Assembly: GCF_022569295.1 (NCBI RefSeq)
Contig: NZ_JAKFIA010000001.1
Coordinates: forward strand, 1,751,001 to 1,815,000
Source of the DNA: Pedomonas mirosovicensis
Lineage (GTDB): Bacteria > Pseudomonadota > Alphaproteobacteria > Sphingomonadales > Sphingomonadaceae
Reading direction: 5' to 3'
Length of the DNA stretch: 64,000 nt
Shown here: one piece after another, positions 39,929-51,374 of the stretch
Position numbering within the stretch: the first letter of the stretch is position 1
Layout of the letters: each line of letters starts with the position of its first letter
The notes under the pieces: generated by a model
Database searches by the model: none
What the model was told of the DNA's origin: nothing
What the model saw: only the letters and a program-made list of their open reading frames with translations
Program-made: the position numbers and the translations under genes

Positions 39929-40088
39929 CGCGGGGAACTTGTCCCCCGCGCCCCCATTCGTTTTTAGACTGCGCCCTTTATGAAAGTCGCGGCCCAATTC
40001 TCTCTAATGAAAAGGGCCGCACCCGCTCTCCACGCGCACGGCCCTAAAACGAGAGGGGATTGCAAAGGGGGTGCAAGCCCCCCTTTGC
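39929..40088. repeat. Paired-hairpin intergenic element, copy E
   Basis: The left hairpin has outer stem CGCGGGG (39929-39935) with CCCCGCG (39944-39950), then CCCCCATTCGTTTTTAGACT. The right module is GGCCCTAAAACGAGAGGGG, then hairpin GCAAAGGGGG (40062-40071) with CCCCCCTTTGC (40078-40088). The stem sequences differ from other copies yet remain paired. It lies 3' of guaB and upstream of rsmB. Confidence 0.7.
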
Positions 40089-40108
40089 GAAAAAAGCAGA
40101 GCCAACCC

Positions 40109-42352
<2,244 letters not shown>

Positions 42353-42356
<4 letters not shown>

Positions 42357-43432
42357 AACGCAATTCCATCCCGCTGCATGAGGACGCGCAGGATCCCTTC
42401 CCGTATGCCGCGATCCGCCACCCGCACCTGACTGACCGGCCAAAAGTCGAGAATCGCCTCAATGATCGCGCAGCCTGCCAGCATGAGGTCGGCGCGCTCC
42501 ACGCCAATGCAGGGCAGCGCCGCCCGTTCCTCGACCGACAGGCCGGACAGATCTTCCGCCAGCGTGCGTAACGACTTGGTGGGCACCCAGCAACCGTCAA
42601 CCTGCCGCCGGTCGTAAGATGACAGTCCCAGGTGCAGGCTGGCCAGCGTCGTCACCGTGCCGGAGGTGCCCAGCATACACAGTTTGCCGTCGCCCAGCTT
42701 GGAGCGAATGTTCGCCCGTTCCTCGAACGCGCCGAGGTGGGAGGCGAACAGCTTTTTCATCTCGGCGTATTCGCTCGTCTCCGGTCCCGCATCGCCAAAG
42801 GCTTCAGCCAGCGAGACCACGCCCCAGGGCACGCTGGTCCACGCCAGAATCTCGCCGCCGCGGGGCCGGTTGCGAACCAGGATGAGTTCGGTCGAGCCGC
42901 CGCCGATATCAAATACGAGGCCATAGCTGGCGTTGCGCGGCAGCAGCACCTGGCAGCCCAGCATGGCAAGCCGCGCTTCCTCCTGCGGCGAGATCACGTC
43001 CAGCGCCAGCCCGGTTTCAGCAAAGACGCGGGAGACGAAATCCTGCGTGTTGTCGGCGCGGCGGCAGGCTTCGGTCGCCACGTGGCGCATCATGTGAACG
43101 TTGCGGCGCTTCACCTTGTCGGCGCAGATTTTGAGGGCGGCGATGGCCCGCCGCTGCGCGGCCTCCGACAGCTTGCCGGTGGATGCCAGCCCCTCGCCCA
43201 ATCGAACGATCCGGGAAAAGGCATCGATGACCTGGAAACCGTTTCGCACAGGCTTGGCCACCAGCAGGCGGCAATTGTTGGTGCCCAGGTCCAAGGCCGC
43301 GTAGATTCGGTTGCTCGCCGACGAGCGAAGGGGGGTGTCGTCCTTGATGTGCAGCCCGGCGGGCTCGGCAGTCTCGTCCGTTGGTACAGCGGATGCTGTC
43401 GCAACGGACCGAGCCGCCACGGTATTTGGCAT
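42353..43432 (-). CDS. Ppx/GppA-family phosphatase, short form
   Basis: 359 residues from the ATG at 43432, with GAAGG upstream; a TTG five codons earlier is unlikely. ASKHA motifs are YAALDLGTNNCRLLVAKP, HMMRHVATEACRRADN, and LVFDIGGGSTELILVRNRP. It ends soon after the second lobe (VRVADRGIREGILRVLM), lacking the C-terminal HD-like domain of the paralogue at 19636-21177. This resembles the single-domain exopolyphosphatase/guanosine pentaphosphatase group. The first 45 residues are polar and not conserved. Coupled to rlmE. Whether polyphosphate or pppGpp is the substrate is not clear. Confidence 0.88.
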
Positions 43433-43571
43433 GATCGTCGCCTTCAAAACTCAAGCTCAAAACCGCCTCTGGGCGGTTTACTTGCGCCTAACCTAACAAC
43501 CGCACCCCGGCCGTACAAGGCGTCTGGACCGGCTGGATCGGGGAAAAGCATGAAAAACGTGGCAAACCCCG

Positions 43572-43600
43572 TTGACAGCCGATTTCTCCTGACATATTAG
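43572..43600 (+). promoter_or_regulatory. Sigma70-type promoter of tRNA-Gln
   Basis: A perfect TTGACA -35 (43572-43577) and TATTAG -10 (43595-43600) are separated by 17 bases, 20 bases before the mature tRNA 5' end. The spacing and position fit a tRNA promoter. Confidence 0.75.
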
Positions 43601-43620
43601 CACGGCCCCGGACACGACGT

Positions 43621-43693
43621 TGCCCCGTCGTCTAACGGCAAGACAGCGGACTCTGACTCCGTTAATCGAGGTTCGATCCTTGCGGGGCAACCA
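43621..43693 (+). tRNA. tRNA-Gln (anticodon CTG), T arm one base short
   Basis: Acceptor TGCCCCG pairs with CGGGGCA (43683-43689), followed by discriminator A and encoded CCA. U8 and a D arm (CGTCTAACGGCAAGAC) are present. The anticodon stem-loop is GCGGA-CTCTGAC-TCCGT, with anticodon CTG reading CAG. The T arm reads CGAGG TTCGAT CCTTG: with a five-pair stem the loop has six bases instead of seven. A normal arm would need one more base, for example a third C after TTCGAT. Either the tRNA is impaired or one base was lost in sequencing. Confidence 0.88.
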
Positions 43694-43828
43694 ACTCTTC
43701 TCTCTCGTGTTCGGCGAACCTCCGGTCGTTAGACACTTCTGAAAATCAGCGAAAACAACGCTCAGGCATCCGTGTCGGCCGGGCTGCCGGCCTGCGTGTT
43801 CATCAGCTTCTCTACGCAATGCGTTCTG

Positions 43829-44090
43829 CCAAGGGGGTCTTAATCCCCCTGGGAACCCCCTTTCCGCTTTATACGGGCGCGCTTGGCCCAGCCCAACCCA
43901 GACCAACGCGTAGCGCCATGAACCTGAGATCCCTTTCTGATCTGATATCATCAGACCGGTCTCTGATTCATTGTCTCGTCGCACTCTTGTTCATCGCAGG
44001 GTGTTCTATCCTGCGCGCAAGCGTCTCCAGCAGGCGCTGGCGGGGATCAAAGGCGCGGCCCAATCAAATTAAACGGGAGAGCCAAGGGGG
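43829..44090. repeat. Paired-hairpin intergenic element, copy F (degenerate)
   Basis: Left hairpin AGGGGG (43832-43837) with CCCCCT (43845-43850) around TCTTAAT, then GGGAACCCCCTTTCCGC and CGGGCGCGC. The right arm is AAGGCGCGGCCCAATCAAAT then TAAACGGGAGAGCC, without a clean hairpin. It lies between tRNA-Gln and the 3' end of the cyclophilin gene. Nothing coding is seen in 43694-44266. Confidence 0.5.
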
Positions 44091-44137
44091 CGACGCCACT
44101 GGCTGGGGCAGCTTTCGAGCAGGGGTATACCCTGGGG

Positions 44138-44233
44138 TTAAGAAAGTGCGACCAACCAAGGACTTGAAAAGCGGGTGATCTGCTTGCCGAGCAGATTGCA
44201 ACCCGCTCTGAGCGCGATGCTCTGGCTCTAGGG
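44138..44233. repeat. Second repeat family, copy 2 (96 bases)
   Basis: Begins TTAAGAAAGTGCGACCA and ends GGCTCTAGGG, as at 38553-38624. The interior folds as AGCGGGT ... ACCCGCT enclosing ATCTGCT ... AGCAGAT. The shape is the same as copy 1 but the stem sequences differ, so pairing rather than sequence is kept. It lies 34 bases after the stop of the cyclophilin gene. Confidence 0.6.
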
Positions 44234-44266
44234 CTAAGCCTCCCCCGCTTCCCGATCATGCGCCGT

Positions 44267-45220
44267 TTATTGCGCCTGCGTTACTTGAGTTGGGCGTTCG
44301 CGTACCGGAATCGGCACGTTGCACACGTCTATGGCGTTGGCGGGCACGTGATAGAAGGCGTCCTGCCGGTTGCGCCGGGCTTCAACCAGAGCAGCGAAGG
44401 TGGACGAGTCCGTCCGCAACACTTCCAGCGGCAGTTGTTCTACCTGCGGCACATCGGCGGCCAGGCGCACGGCCTTGAAGGGGATCGGCTGGGCCGGTGC
44501 TTCATAGAAGCCCATGGCCCCCTGCCCGCGCGGCAAGCTGGAGAGCAGCTCCATACCCGAAACCACCCGGCCCACCACGGTGATATTGCGGTCCAGCTGC
44601 CGCGGCGCCTGGCCAATGACGGCATAGAGCTCCGCCCCGTTGCCGCTATCGGCCCCGTTCTCCCGGCCGACGCCGACCATGCCGTAGCAGTGCACCAGCC
44701 AGGCGGTTCCCGCCTTGGCATCGCGCGCTGCGGGCATCTCCCGAGCGAACCCGGCCTCCGGCGCGTAAACATCCCGGTCCGGCAGCGGCGTGAAGGCGAG
44801 GTCCGGTCCATCGGCGCGGGTGAACTCAGCCTTGAGCGCTGGCGAGGGCTGGCTCGTCAGCCGCCACTGGGCAACGAAGTTGTCCTGCACGCGGGTGATG
44901 GCGGCGTCCTTGGTCCCGGCCCGCACCATGGCCTTGATGGCCTCGATATGGCGGGGCGCAAAGGCCGGGGCGAGTTCGATGACCACCCGGCCTTTCTGAT
45001 CCCCGGCCTCAAGGTCGAGGTAGAGGGTGTTCTCGGGGTCTAGCAGCCGCCAGTCATCCGCCGGAGCAGCAGCCAGAATTTCGGCCGTGGTCCGAGGTTT
45101 GGCATCGGAAGCCCAGGCCGGAGATGCGCTGAGACCGTCGGCCAGCAACAGGCACGCCGCCAGGACAAACGCCAGCCAGGCCAAGGCCTTGCGGGCCGTT
45201 GTTCCAGCCAAAGCGTCCAT
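44267..45220 (-). CDS. Exported cyclophilin-type peptidyl-prolyl isomerase
   Basis: 317 residues from the ATG at 45220, with GGCAGGAG just upstream. The N-terminus ([20 protein letters not shown], then a hydrophobic run to ASPAWASDA) is a signal peptide. The cyclophilin-like fold spans about 60-270: [56 protein letters not shown], and [18 protein letters not shown]. The usual GFxFHR and FxMANxG motifs are only loosely kept, so this is a divergent cyclophilin and catalytic competence is uncertain. It stands alone. The tail after residue 270 has no recognised domain. Confidence 0.82.
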   Translation of the reverse strand: MDALAGTTARKALAWLAFVLAACLLLADGLSASPAWASDAKPRTTAEILAAAPADDWRLLDPENTLYLDLEAGDQKGRVVIELAPAFAPRHIEAIKAMVRAGTKDAAITRVQDNFVAQWRLTSQPSPALKAEFTRADGPDLAFTPLPDRDVYAPEAGFAREMPAARDAKAGTAWLVHCYGMVGVGRENGADSGNGAELYAVIGQAPRQLDRNITVVGRVVSGMELLSSLPRGQGAMGFYEAPAQPIPFKAVRLAADVPQVEQLPLEVLRTDSSTFAALVEARRNRQDAFYHVPANAIDVCNVPIPVRERPTQVTQAQ

Positions 45221-45421
45221 CACTCCTGCCCCGTGCTGTTCCCCGCCGATCATAAGCTGTTCGACCTTTTGATACCCGACTTTTTGACGCCCGATCATTC
45301 GCCCCTCCCGTTCCCTACGAAGCCCATTAGGCCTCGTTATGTTCCGCCTGTCAAACGGCGCGTGGTCGTAGATTGGAGGAGTTGCAGAAACCGGGATGTT
45401 CTACACCTGTTCTCGATTGTC

Positions 45422-46567
45422 CTACGCGTGCAGGCTGGCCTTCAGCGCCTCGAGCAGCCGGGCAACGTCCTCCTCATCGTTGTAGAGATGGGGCGTGATG
45501 CGAACCCGGTCGCCGCGCAGGCTCACGTGCACGTTGCGGGCGGCGAGGCCGGCCGCGAAATTGTCCGGCAGGCCGCGGGCAAAGCGCAGCCCAAGGTAGT
45601 GCGGGCTGCGAAGGTGAGCCGGCTGGCTTTCCGCGCCCAGTTCTGCCGCCGCGCCGGCGATGCGGGCGGTGAGCGCGGCCAGCGTTTCGGCGGTGTTCGC
45701 GGGGCCCCAGGCCAGCAGCTGCTCCAGCGCCGCCTTCGCCACCGGCATCAGGGCGAAGTTGGAGCGCTGGCCCATGTCGAACCGGCGCGCGCCCGGTTGA
45801 AAATCCTCCCGGCAGTCGGCCAGGCGGCGGAAATCCTCCGCCCCTTCCCGGCAGATCCACCCCTGCTCCAGCGGCCGGCCGGCCTGATGGCGAGGCGCAA
45901 CGTAGAGATAGCCCAGGGTATAAGGGCCCATCAGCCACTTGTAGCTGGCCGCCGCCACGAAGTCGGGGTCGATGGCTTTCACATTGAACGGCACCGCCCC
46001 GCCGGACTGGGTGAGGTCCAGCACCAGCGCCGCGCCGACTGCCTTGGCGCGGGCGGAAATGGCGGCAAGATCCATGCGCCCGCCGCACACCCAGTGGGTT
46101 TCGGAGGCCAGCACCACCGCCGTGCGCGCGTCAATGGCGGCGCACAGGGCGGCTGTCCAGTCGCCGTCCTCGGGGCGCGGCACGGTCACGATATCGGCCC
46201 CGGCCTCATGGGCCGCCTGCCGCCAGGCATAAACGCCGGAGGGGAACTCCTCCGCCGGCATCACCACGGCCTGGCCCCGGCGCAGCGGCAGGTTCCGCGC
46301 GGCCGCCGCCATGCCGTAGCTGACCGCGGGAATGAAGGCGATGTCGTCCGCCGCGGCTCCGATCAGCCGGGCGAACAGTTCGCGGGTCGCCTCGGTCTCG
46401 GTGAAGAAGTCGGTCGTCGTGACAAGCCAGGGCCGGGCCTTGCGGGCCAGCCCCTCCTCACCCGCCCGCTGCGCCGCACTCAGCAGCGGAGACATGAAGG
46501 CGCAGTTCAGATAGGCCACATCACGCGGGATATCGAACAGATGACGCTGGCAAGGCAGCAGACTCAT
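45422..46567 (-). CDS. Class V aminotransferase-fold PLP enzyme
   Basis: PLP-dependent fold-type I enzyme of 381 residues from the ATG at 46567. It opens HLFDIPRDVAYLNCAFMSPL, typical of kynureninase/isopenicillin N epimerase-like and cysteine desulphurase-like branches. The PLP contacts include AVSYGMAAAARNLPL and the Asp in LVLDLTQSGGAVPF. The Schiff-base lysine lies in FVAAASYKWLMGPYTLG. RRFDMGQRSNFALMPVAKAA follows, with a short C-terminal domain ending in EEDVARLLEALKASL. No linked pathway gene tells the substrate. The branch lacks a defining Cys loop for a sulphur-mobilising desulphurase. Confidence 0.85.
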   Translation of the reverse strand: MSLLPCQRHLFDIPRDVAYLNCAFMSPLLSAAQRAGEEGLARKARPWLVTTTDFFTETEATRELFARLIGAAADDIAFIPAVSYGMAAAARNLPLRRGQAVVMPAEEFPSGVYAWRQAAHEAGADIVTVPRPEDGDWTAALCAAIDARTAVVLASETHWVCGGRMDLAAISARAKAVGAALVLDLTQSGGAVPFNVKAIDPDFVAAASYKWLMGPYTLGYLYVAPRHQAGRPLEQGWICREGAEDFRRLADCREDFQPGARRFDMGQRSNFALMPVAKAALEQLLAWGPANTAETLAALTARIAGAAAELGAESQPAHLRSPHYLGLRFARGLPDNFAAGLAARNVHVSLRGDRVRITPHLYNDEEDVARLLEALKASLHA

Positions 46568-46690
46568 GGCAGCAACTCACGGTTCAGATAGGGTCAAAGC
46601 AATCTCTTCGTCTTAACTGCTCCATGTCAGCCTGTATAGACAGGAAGCGGCGGCATCCCTGCCTTTTGTCGTTAAGTCTTGGAATTGATA

Positions 46691-46827
46691 TGCGGGGCGT
46701 TCAGACAGTGGCTTTGCCTCCTGCGCGCCCCTTCGCTCTAACGGCCGTATTCAAGATGGGCTGGATGCACGCTTCATCCCGTGGCTGTCCGAAAAAGCGA
46801 ACGGGGTGCAGGGGCAGAGCCCCTGCA
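46691..46827. repeat. Paired-hairpin intergenic element, copy G
   Basis: The left arm is degenerate (GCGGGGCG ... CTGCGCGCCCCTTCGCTCTAACGG). The right module is intact: GAAAAAGCGAACGGGG, then hairpin TGCAGGGGC (46807-46815) with GCCCCTGCA (46819-46827). It lies 3' of the PEP-CTERM esterase and upstream of the class V aminotransferase gene. No coding signal is seen in 46568-46858. Confidence 0.6.
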
Positions 46828-46858
46828 AAAAGCCTAACCAAAACAAGGCCTCTCCCGC

Positions 46859-47818
46859 TCAGGCGCGGCGACGGCGGCCGCCCAGAGCCAGCGCCGCGAG
46901 GCCGAAGCCCATCAGGGCAAGCGCTGCCGGTTCGCTGACTTCGGTAATGCCCGTCAGCGCGCCGATTTCCCGCGCCAGAATCTCATGGAGCGCGGCGGTC
47001 GGGTGGGTGCCGTCGAAGAAGAAGTAGCCGGTGCAGTCGATGTCTGGCGACGGGGTTTCGCCCACAAGGCAGGGCGTTTCCATGTCGATGCCGGCGGGCA
47101 GCCCCACGCTGGTGGGGTCGGCCAGAATGCGTGTGAACAGGTCGAGATAGCTGTAGGTCATCAGCTCGGTCTCGAGCAGTAACCCATCGAGGGCCGAGTC
47201 CAGCAGGGCCTGCATCAGGAAGGCCTCGGGAATGTCCGCGTTGGGCACGCCCGTCAGCAGGATGTGGCGCGCGCCCATGTCATGGAGGCGCTGGATCTGC
47301 TCCGCCATCACGGCGGCCACCTGCGCGGCATAGGCTGTCGGGTCCAGGCCGTTGGTGTTTCCGTTCATCACGGCGAACACATCGTTGCCCATGATGTTGA
47401 TGATGTAGAGAGCGCCGGAATCCGCGGTCCCGCCCGAGTTCATGGCATAAAGGTCAAGCTGGGCCGCCAGATCGGGGATCTGGTCGCCCCCGCTTGGATA
47501 GCCGCTGTTGTCCACCGCCCGCGCGCCGCCAAAGGCGTAGTTGGTGCCGCCGGCCAGGGAGGGCGCCATGTAGCTGCCGAAACGGGCCTGGTAGAGCAGA
47601 TCGGTATAAACCGGGCCGTTGGTGAAGCGGCCATTGAAGTATCCGGCCGCGCCGGGCGGCGTGCCCGGAGACACGATGCCGATGTTTCCGGCATCGACCA
47701 GGCTGTCGCCGAATACGTAGATTTCGGAATAGGGCGTCGCGCTGGCGGGGATGGTCGGCAGAAGCAGGGCCGCCGCAACGAAGCTGGTCTTCACGAGCGC
47801 AGAAAGAAGTTTGAGCAC
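46859..47818 (-). CDS. PEP-CTERM-tagged SGNH/GDSL esterase
   Basis: Secreted hydrolase of 319 residues from a GTG at 47818 with GGGAGAG upstream. The signal peptide is MLKLLSALVKTSFVAAALLL then PTIPASA. The GDSL serine block is YVFGDSLVDAGN. The second block GGTNYAFGGARAV, the Asn in IINIMGNDVF, and the final FFDGTHPTAALH with catalytic Asp/His complete an SGNH set. The C-terminus is a PEP-CTERM sorting signal: SEP, then ALALMGFGLAALAL, then RRRR. Such tags are cut by an exosortase during export and usually go with exopolysaccharide production. No exosortase is in the window, so it must be elsewhere. Substrate unknown. Confidence 0.9.
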   Translation of the reverse strand: MLKLLSALVKTSFVAAALLLPTIPASATPYSEIYVFGDSLVDAGNIGIVSPGTPPGAAGYFNGRFTNGPVYTDLLYQARFGSYMAPSLAGGTNYAFGGARAVDNSGYPSGGDQIPDLAAQLDLYAMNSGGTADSGALYIINIMGNDVFAVMNGNTNGLDPTAYAAQVAAVMAEQIQRLHDMGARHILLTGVPNADIPEAFLMQALLDSALDGLLLETELMTYSYLDLFTRILADPTSVGLPAGIDMETPCLVGETPSPDIDCTGYFFFDGTHPTAALHEILAREIGALTGITEVSEPAALALMGFGLAALALGGRRRRA

Positions 47819-47982
47819 ATGAGCTCTCCCATCTGGAAGTTGGGCAGCTCACGGACGCGATCTCCACCAACGAGCGCACGGATTCTCCCCCTGAGACTCC
47901 TGTGCGGAACGCGACGGAACACTGGGAAATCTGCGCCGTTGAACTGCATGAGACGGGGAGCTCCATGCAACTTTCATTCCAA

Positions 47983-48046
47983 TGAATTACAGCTAATTCA
48001 ACTATTGGAATGTGCGGCGCTTTTCCAATTCGATTGAATTACAGCT
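47983..48046. promoter_or_regulatory. A/T-rich direct repeat upstream of the PEP-CTERM esterase
   Basis: TGAATTACAGCT occurs at 47983-47994 and again at 48035-48046, each preceded by a TTCCAAT block. The region 47970-48060 is much richer in A/T than its surroundings and lies 165-230 bases before the esterase start. A paired binding site or promoter region is inferred. The gap 47819-48221 has no visible gene. Confidence 0.4.
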
Positions 48047-48105
48047 TGAGCATAATTGTAAGATTTCTCGACGTTTTTCGGCCCGGCACAGCCTTCGAAA
48101 ACCCG

Positions 48106-48137
48106 GAGGCGATGCGGGGAGACAGCCCCCTGCAACA
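48106..48137. repeat. Possible fragment of the paired-hairpin family (copy H)
   Basis: TGCGGGGAGACAGCCCCCTGCA resembles the G-run/C-run hairpin of the other elements but pairs imperfectly and lacks the CTTTCGTT tail. It lies 3' of nrdB. An isolated CCCCAAACGAAAAG follows at about 48160. Confidence 0.35.
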
Positions 48138-48164
48138 AGAGGTTCCCGAAACAGGCATCCCCAA

Positions 48165-48191
48165 ACGAAAAGAGGCGGCACGGCGGCCGCC
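48165..48191 (-). terminator. Terminator of nrdB
   Basis: GGCGGC (48174-48179) and GCCGCC (48186-48191) pair around six bases. On the - strand TCTTTTCGTTTGG follows the stem, about 30 bases after the nrdB stop. Confidence 0.65.
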
Positions 48192-48221
48192 CCTTCCCCG
48201 GATGCGTTGTGCGGGCCGCCC

Positions 48222-49229
48222 TTATTCGGCGGCGATGGTGGCGTGCGCCTGGGCGGACTTGCGCTTGTCGAAGGCGTCCCACACCTCGTTCCAATTGCCG
48301 CGCGTCGCCGCCTTGGAATATTCGGTGGCGCGGGTTTCGAAGAAGTTGGCGTGCTCCACACCGTTCAGCAGCGGCTGGAGCCACGGCAGCGGGTGCTCAT
48401 CGATCATGTAGATCGGCTTCATGCCCAGCTGCTTCAGGCGCCAGTCGGCGATGTAGCGGATGTACTTCTTGATGTCCTTCGGAGTCATGCCCGGCACCGG
48501 GCCCATCTCGAAGGCGAGGTCGATGAAGGCATCCTCCAGCCGCACCACGGTGTGGCAGCAGTCGGCGATGTCGTCCTTGACTGCCTGGTTCAGCGCTCCG
48601 CTCTCCTGCGCGAAGGCATGGAACAGCTTGACGATGCCATCGCAGTGCAGGCTCTCGTCGCGCACCGACCAGGAGACGATCTGCCCCATGCCCTTCATCT
48701 TGTTGAAGCGCGGGAAGTTCATCAGCATGGCAAAGGAGGCGAACAGCTGCAGCCCTTCGGTGAAGCCGCCGAACATGGCCAGCGTCCGCAGGATGTCCGC
48801 GTCGTTGTCGACGCCGAACTTGCCCATGTAGTCGTGCTTGTCCTTCAGCTCCGCGTAGTGGAGGAAGGCGGCGTATTCGGTCTCGGGCATGCCGATGGTG
48901 TCGAGCAGGTGGCTGTAGGCGGCGATGTGCACCGTCTCCATGTTGGAGAAGGCCGCCAGCATCATCTTGATTTCGGTCGGCTTGAACACCCGGCCGTACT
49001 TCTCGTGGTAGCAATCCTGCACCTCCACGTCCGCCTGGGTGAAGAAGCGGAAGATCTGGGTGAGCAGGTTGCGCTCGTGGTCGGTCAGCTTCTGTGCCCA
49101 GTCGCGGCAGTCCTCGCCCAGCGGCACTTCCTCCGGCAACCAGTGCAGCTGCTGCTGGCGTTTCCAGAAGTCGAACGCCCAGGGGTATTCAAACGGCTTG
49201 TAGGTCTTGGATGCTTGCAGCAACGGCAT
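48222..49229 (-). CDS. nrdB: Class I ribonucleotide reductase, beta (radical) subunit
   Basis: Holds the di-metal centre and tyrosyl radical for deoxynucleotide synthesis. It is 335 residues from the ATG at 49229 with GGGAGA upstream. Ligand helices show ADVEVQDCYHEKYG, METVHIAAYSHLLDTI (Glu, His and, four residues on, the radical Tyr) and VRDESLHCDG (Glu/His). The C-terminal tail carries few aromatic residues, but the peptide that would bind the alpha subunit cannot be verified here. It follows nrdA by 136 bases on the same strand. That gap contains a GGGCGGC/GCCGCCC stem-loop (49328-49348) without a T-run, perhaps a processing or attenuation site. Confidence 0.95.
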   Translation of the reverse strand: MPLLQASKTYKPFEYPWAFDFWKRQQQLHWLPEEVPLGEDCRDWAQKLTDHERNLLTQIFRFFTQADVEVQDCYHEKYGRVFKPTEIKMMLAAFSNMETVHIAAYSHLLDTIGMPETEYAAFLHYAELKDKHDYMGKFGVDNDADILRTLAMFGGFTEGLQLFASFAMLMNFPRFNKMKGMGQIVSWSVRDESLHCDGIVKLFHAFAQESGALNQAVKDDIADCCHTVVRLEDAFIDLAFEMGPVPGMTPKDIKKYIRYIADWRLKQLGMKPIYMIDEHPLPWLQPLLNGVEHANFFETRATEYSKAATRGNWNEVWDAFDKRKSAQAHATIAAE

Positions 49230-49365
49230 GGTTGGTCTCCCGAGCCTCGGCTCACCCGGCGGAAGCACGTCTGGCTTCGACCGTACTGTTCACTCTTTGT
49301 ATCACTTCCTGGATTTGTAGGACAGTGGGGCGGCGCGCATGGCCGCCCTTGCCCTTATGCGCGGA

Positions 49366-51234
49366 TTACTGACAGGCCAGGCACTCGTCGTAATCCTTCA
49401 TCTCCACCTCGATCTGGCGCAGGTCGGGCGTGTTGTCCGCCTCGACGCCGCCTGCGAACGAGGCGCGCTGGATCGACTTGGAGCGGCAGTAGTAGAGCGA
49501 CTTGATGCCCATCTCCCACGCCCGGTAGTGGAGCATCAGGAGATCCCACTTTTCGATGTCGGCAGGCAGGAACAGGTTGAGGCTCGCCGCCTGGCAGATG
49601 TAGGGCGTGCGGTCGCCTGCCAGTTCCAGAAGCCAGCGCTGGTCGATCTCGAACGCGGTGCGGAAGGTGGCCTTCTCGTCCGGCGTCAGGAAGTCGAGGT
49701 GCTGGACCGAGCCGCCGTTCTCGAGGATCGAGTTCCACACGGACTCGGCGTTCTTCGCCTTCTCGATCAGCAGCTTCTCGAGGTGCGGGTTCTTCACCAC
49801 GAACGAGCCCGAGAGGGTCTTGTGGGTGTAGATGTTGGCCGGCACCGGCTCGATGCAGGCGCTGGTGCCGCCGGCGATGATCGAGATGGAGGCCGTCGGC
49901 GCGATCGCCAGCTTGTGGCTGAAGCGCTCCATCGCGCCCACCTCGGCCGCGTCCGGGCACGGCCCGCGCTCCATCGCCAGCATCATGGAGGCGGCGTCCA
50001 CCCGCTCCTTGATGTGGCGGAACATCTTGAGGTTCCACGACTTGGCCATGGCGCTCTCGAACGGGATGCCGCGCGCCTGGTAGAAGCTGTGCAGGCCCAT
50101 GACGCCGAGGCCGACCGAGCGCTCGCGCATGGCGGCGTACTTGGCGCGGGCCATGGTGTCGGGGGCGCGGTCGATGAAGTCCTGCAGCACGTTGTCGAGG
50201 AAGCGCATCACGTCCTCGATGAAGCGCTCGTCCTTCGACCACTGGTCCCAGGTCTCGAAGTTCAGCGAGGAGAGGCAGCACACCGCCGTGCGGGCATTGC
50301 CCAGGTGATCCCGGCCCGTCGGCAGGGTGATCTCGGAGCACAGGTTGGAGGTGGAAACCTTCAGGCCCAGCTCGCGCTGGTGCGGCGCCAGCGCCCGGTT
50401 CACCGTGTCGATGAAGACGATGTACGGCTCGCCCGTCGCCAGGCGGACCTCGACCAGCTTCTGGAACAGGGCGCGGGCATCCACCTCGCCCCGCTTCGCC
50501 CCGTCCTTGGGGCTGACGAGGTCGAACTTGGCGCCGTCGCGCACGGCTTCCATGAACTTGTCGGAGATCAGCACGCCGTGGTGCAGGTTCAGCGCCTTGC
50601 GGTTGAAGTCGCCCGAGGCCTTGCGGATTTCGAGGAACTCCTCGATCTCCGGGTGGGAGATGTCGAGGTAGACCGCCGCCGAGCCGCGGCGCAGCGAGCC
50701 TTGGGAGATGGCGAGCGTCAGGCTGTCCATCACGCGGATGAACGGAATGATGCCGGAGGTCTTGCCGTTGAGGCCGACCGGCTCGCCGATGCCGCGCACA
50801 TTGCCCCAGTAGGTGCCGATGCCGCCGCCGCGCGAGGCCAGCCACACGTTCTCGTTCCAGGTGGCGACGATGCCATCGAGGCTGTCATCCACCGAGTTCA
50901 GGTAGCAGGAGATGGGCAGGCCCCGGCCCGTGCCGCCGTTGGACAGCACCGGCGTTGCCGGCATGAACCACAGCTGGGAGATGTAGTCGTAGAGGCGCTG
51001 GGCGTGCTCGGCGTTGTCCGCGTAGGCCGCTGCCACGCGGGCGAACAGGTCCTGGAAGCTCTCGCCCGGCAGGAGGTAGCGGTCCTTCAGCGTTTCCTTG
51101 CCGAAGTCGGTCAGCAGGGCATCGCGGCTGTGATCCACCTGCACCGAGAACCGCCATGGAATGATGGCGGTGCTGGACGTCACCTGGGTTTCTTGCGTCG
51201 CGGCCTGCCCGCCGTCGCTGTTTGCAAAATCCAT
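49366..51234 (-). CDS. nrdA: Class I ribonucleotide reductase, alpha (catalytic) subunit
   Basis: Reduces ribonucleotides to deoxyribonucleotides. It is 622 residues from the ATG at 51234 with AGGAGAAGGGG upstream. Catalytic cysteines are visible as GLPISCYLN, STSNLCSEITLP (thiyl radical site) and TAVCCLSSLNFE. The C-terminal redox pair is ECLACQ. There is no N-terminal ATP-cone (only about 30 non-conserved residues before PWRFSVQVD), so overall activity regulation by dATP through a cone is not expected. The protein is correspondingly short for NrdA. An upstream palindrome pair fits NrdR control. Confidence 0.96.
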   Translation of the reverse strand: MDFANSDGGQAATQETQVTSSTAIIPWRFSVQVDHSRDALLTDFGKETLKDRYLLPGESFQDLFARVAAAYADNAEHAQRLYDYISQLWFMPATPVLSNGGTGRGLPISCYLNSVDDSLDGIVATWNENVWLASRGGGIGTYWGNVRGIGEPVGLNGKTSGIIPFIRVMDSLTLAISQGSLRRGSAAVYLDISHPEIEEFLEIRKASGDFNRKALNLHHGVLISDKFMEAVRDGAKFDLVSPKDGAKRGEVDARALFQKLVEVRLATGEPYIVFIDTVNRALAPHQRELGLKVSTSNLCSEITLPTGRDHLGNARTAVCCLSSLNFETWDQWSKDERFIEDVMRFLDNVLQDFIDRAPDTMARAKYAAMRERSVGLGVMGLHSFYQARGIPFESAMAKSWNLKMFRHIKERVDAASMMLAMERGPCPDAAEVGAMERFSHKLAIAPTASISIIAGGTSACIEPVPANIYTHKTLSGSFVVKNPHLEKLLIEKAKNAESVWNSILENGGSVQHLDFLTPDEKATFRTAFEIDQRWLLELAGDRTPYICQAASLNLFLPADIEKWDLLMLHYRAWEMGIKSLYYCRSKSIQRASFAGGVEADNTPDLRQIEVEMKDYDECLACQ

Positions 51235-51374
51235 GTGCCCCTTCTCCTGACGCTCAACGAACAACAGCCCGAAGGCCGCATGATTGGTAGCTGGCGAGGT
51301 CCGCAAAGCATGCAAAACCGAGCAGAAATCCGCAGATCACGCCAACTGAAACCTTATGTCACTTTTGTGTAAAC

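Noticed and set aside
49328-49348. Stem-loop between nrdA and nrdB as a terminator
   Set aside because: No T-run on the transcribed strand. It is mentioned under nrdB as a possible processing or attenuation site only.
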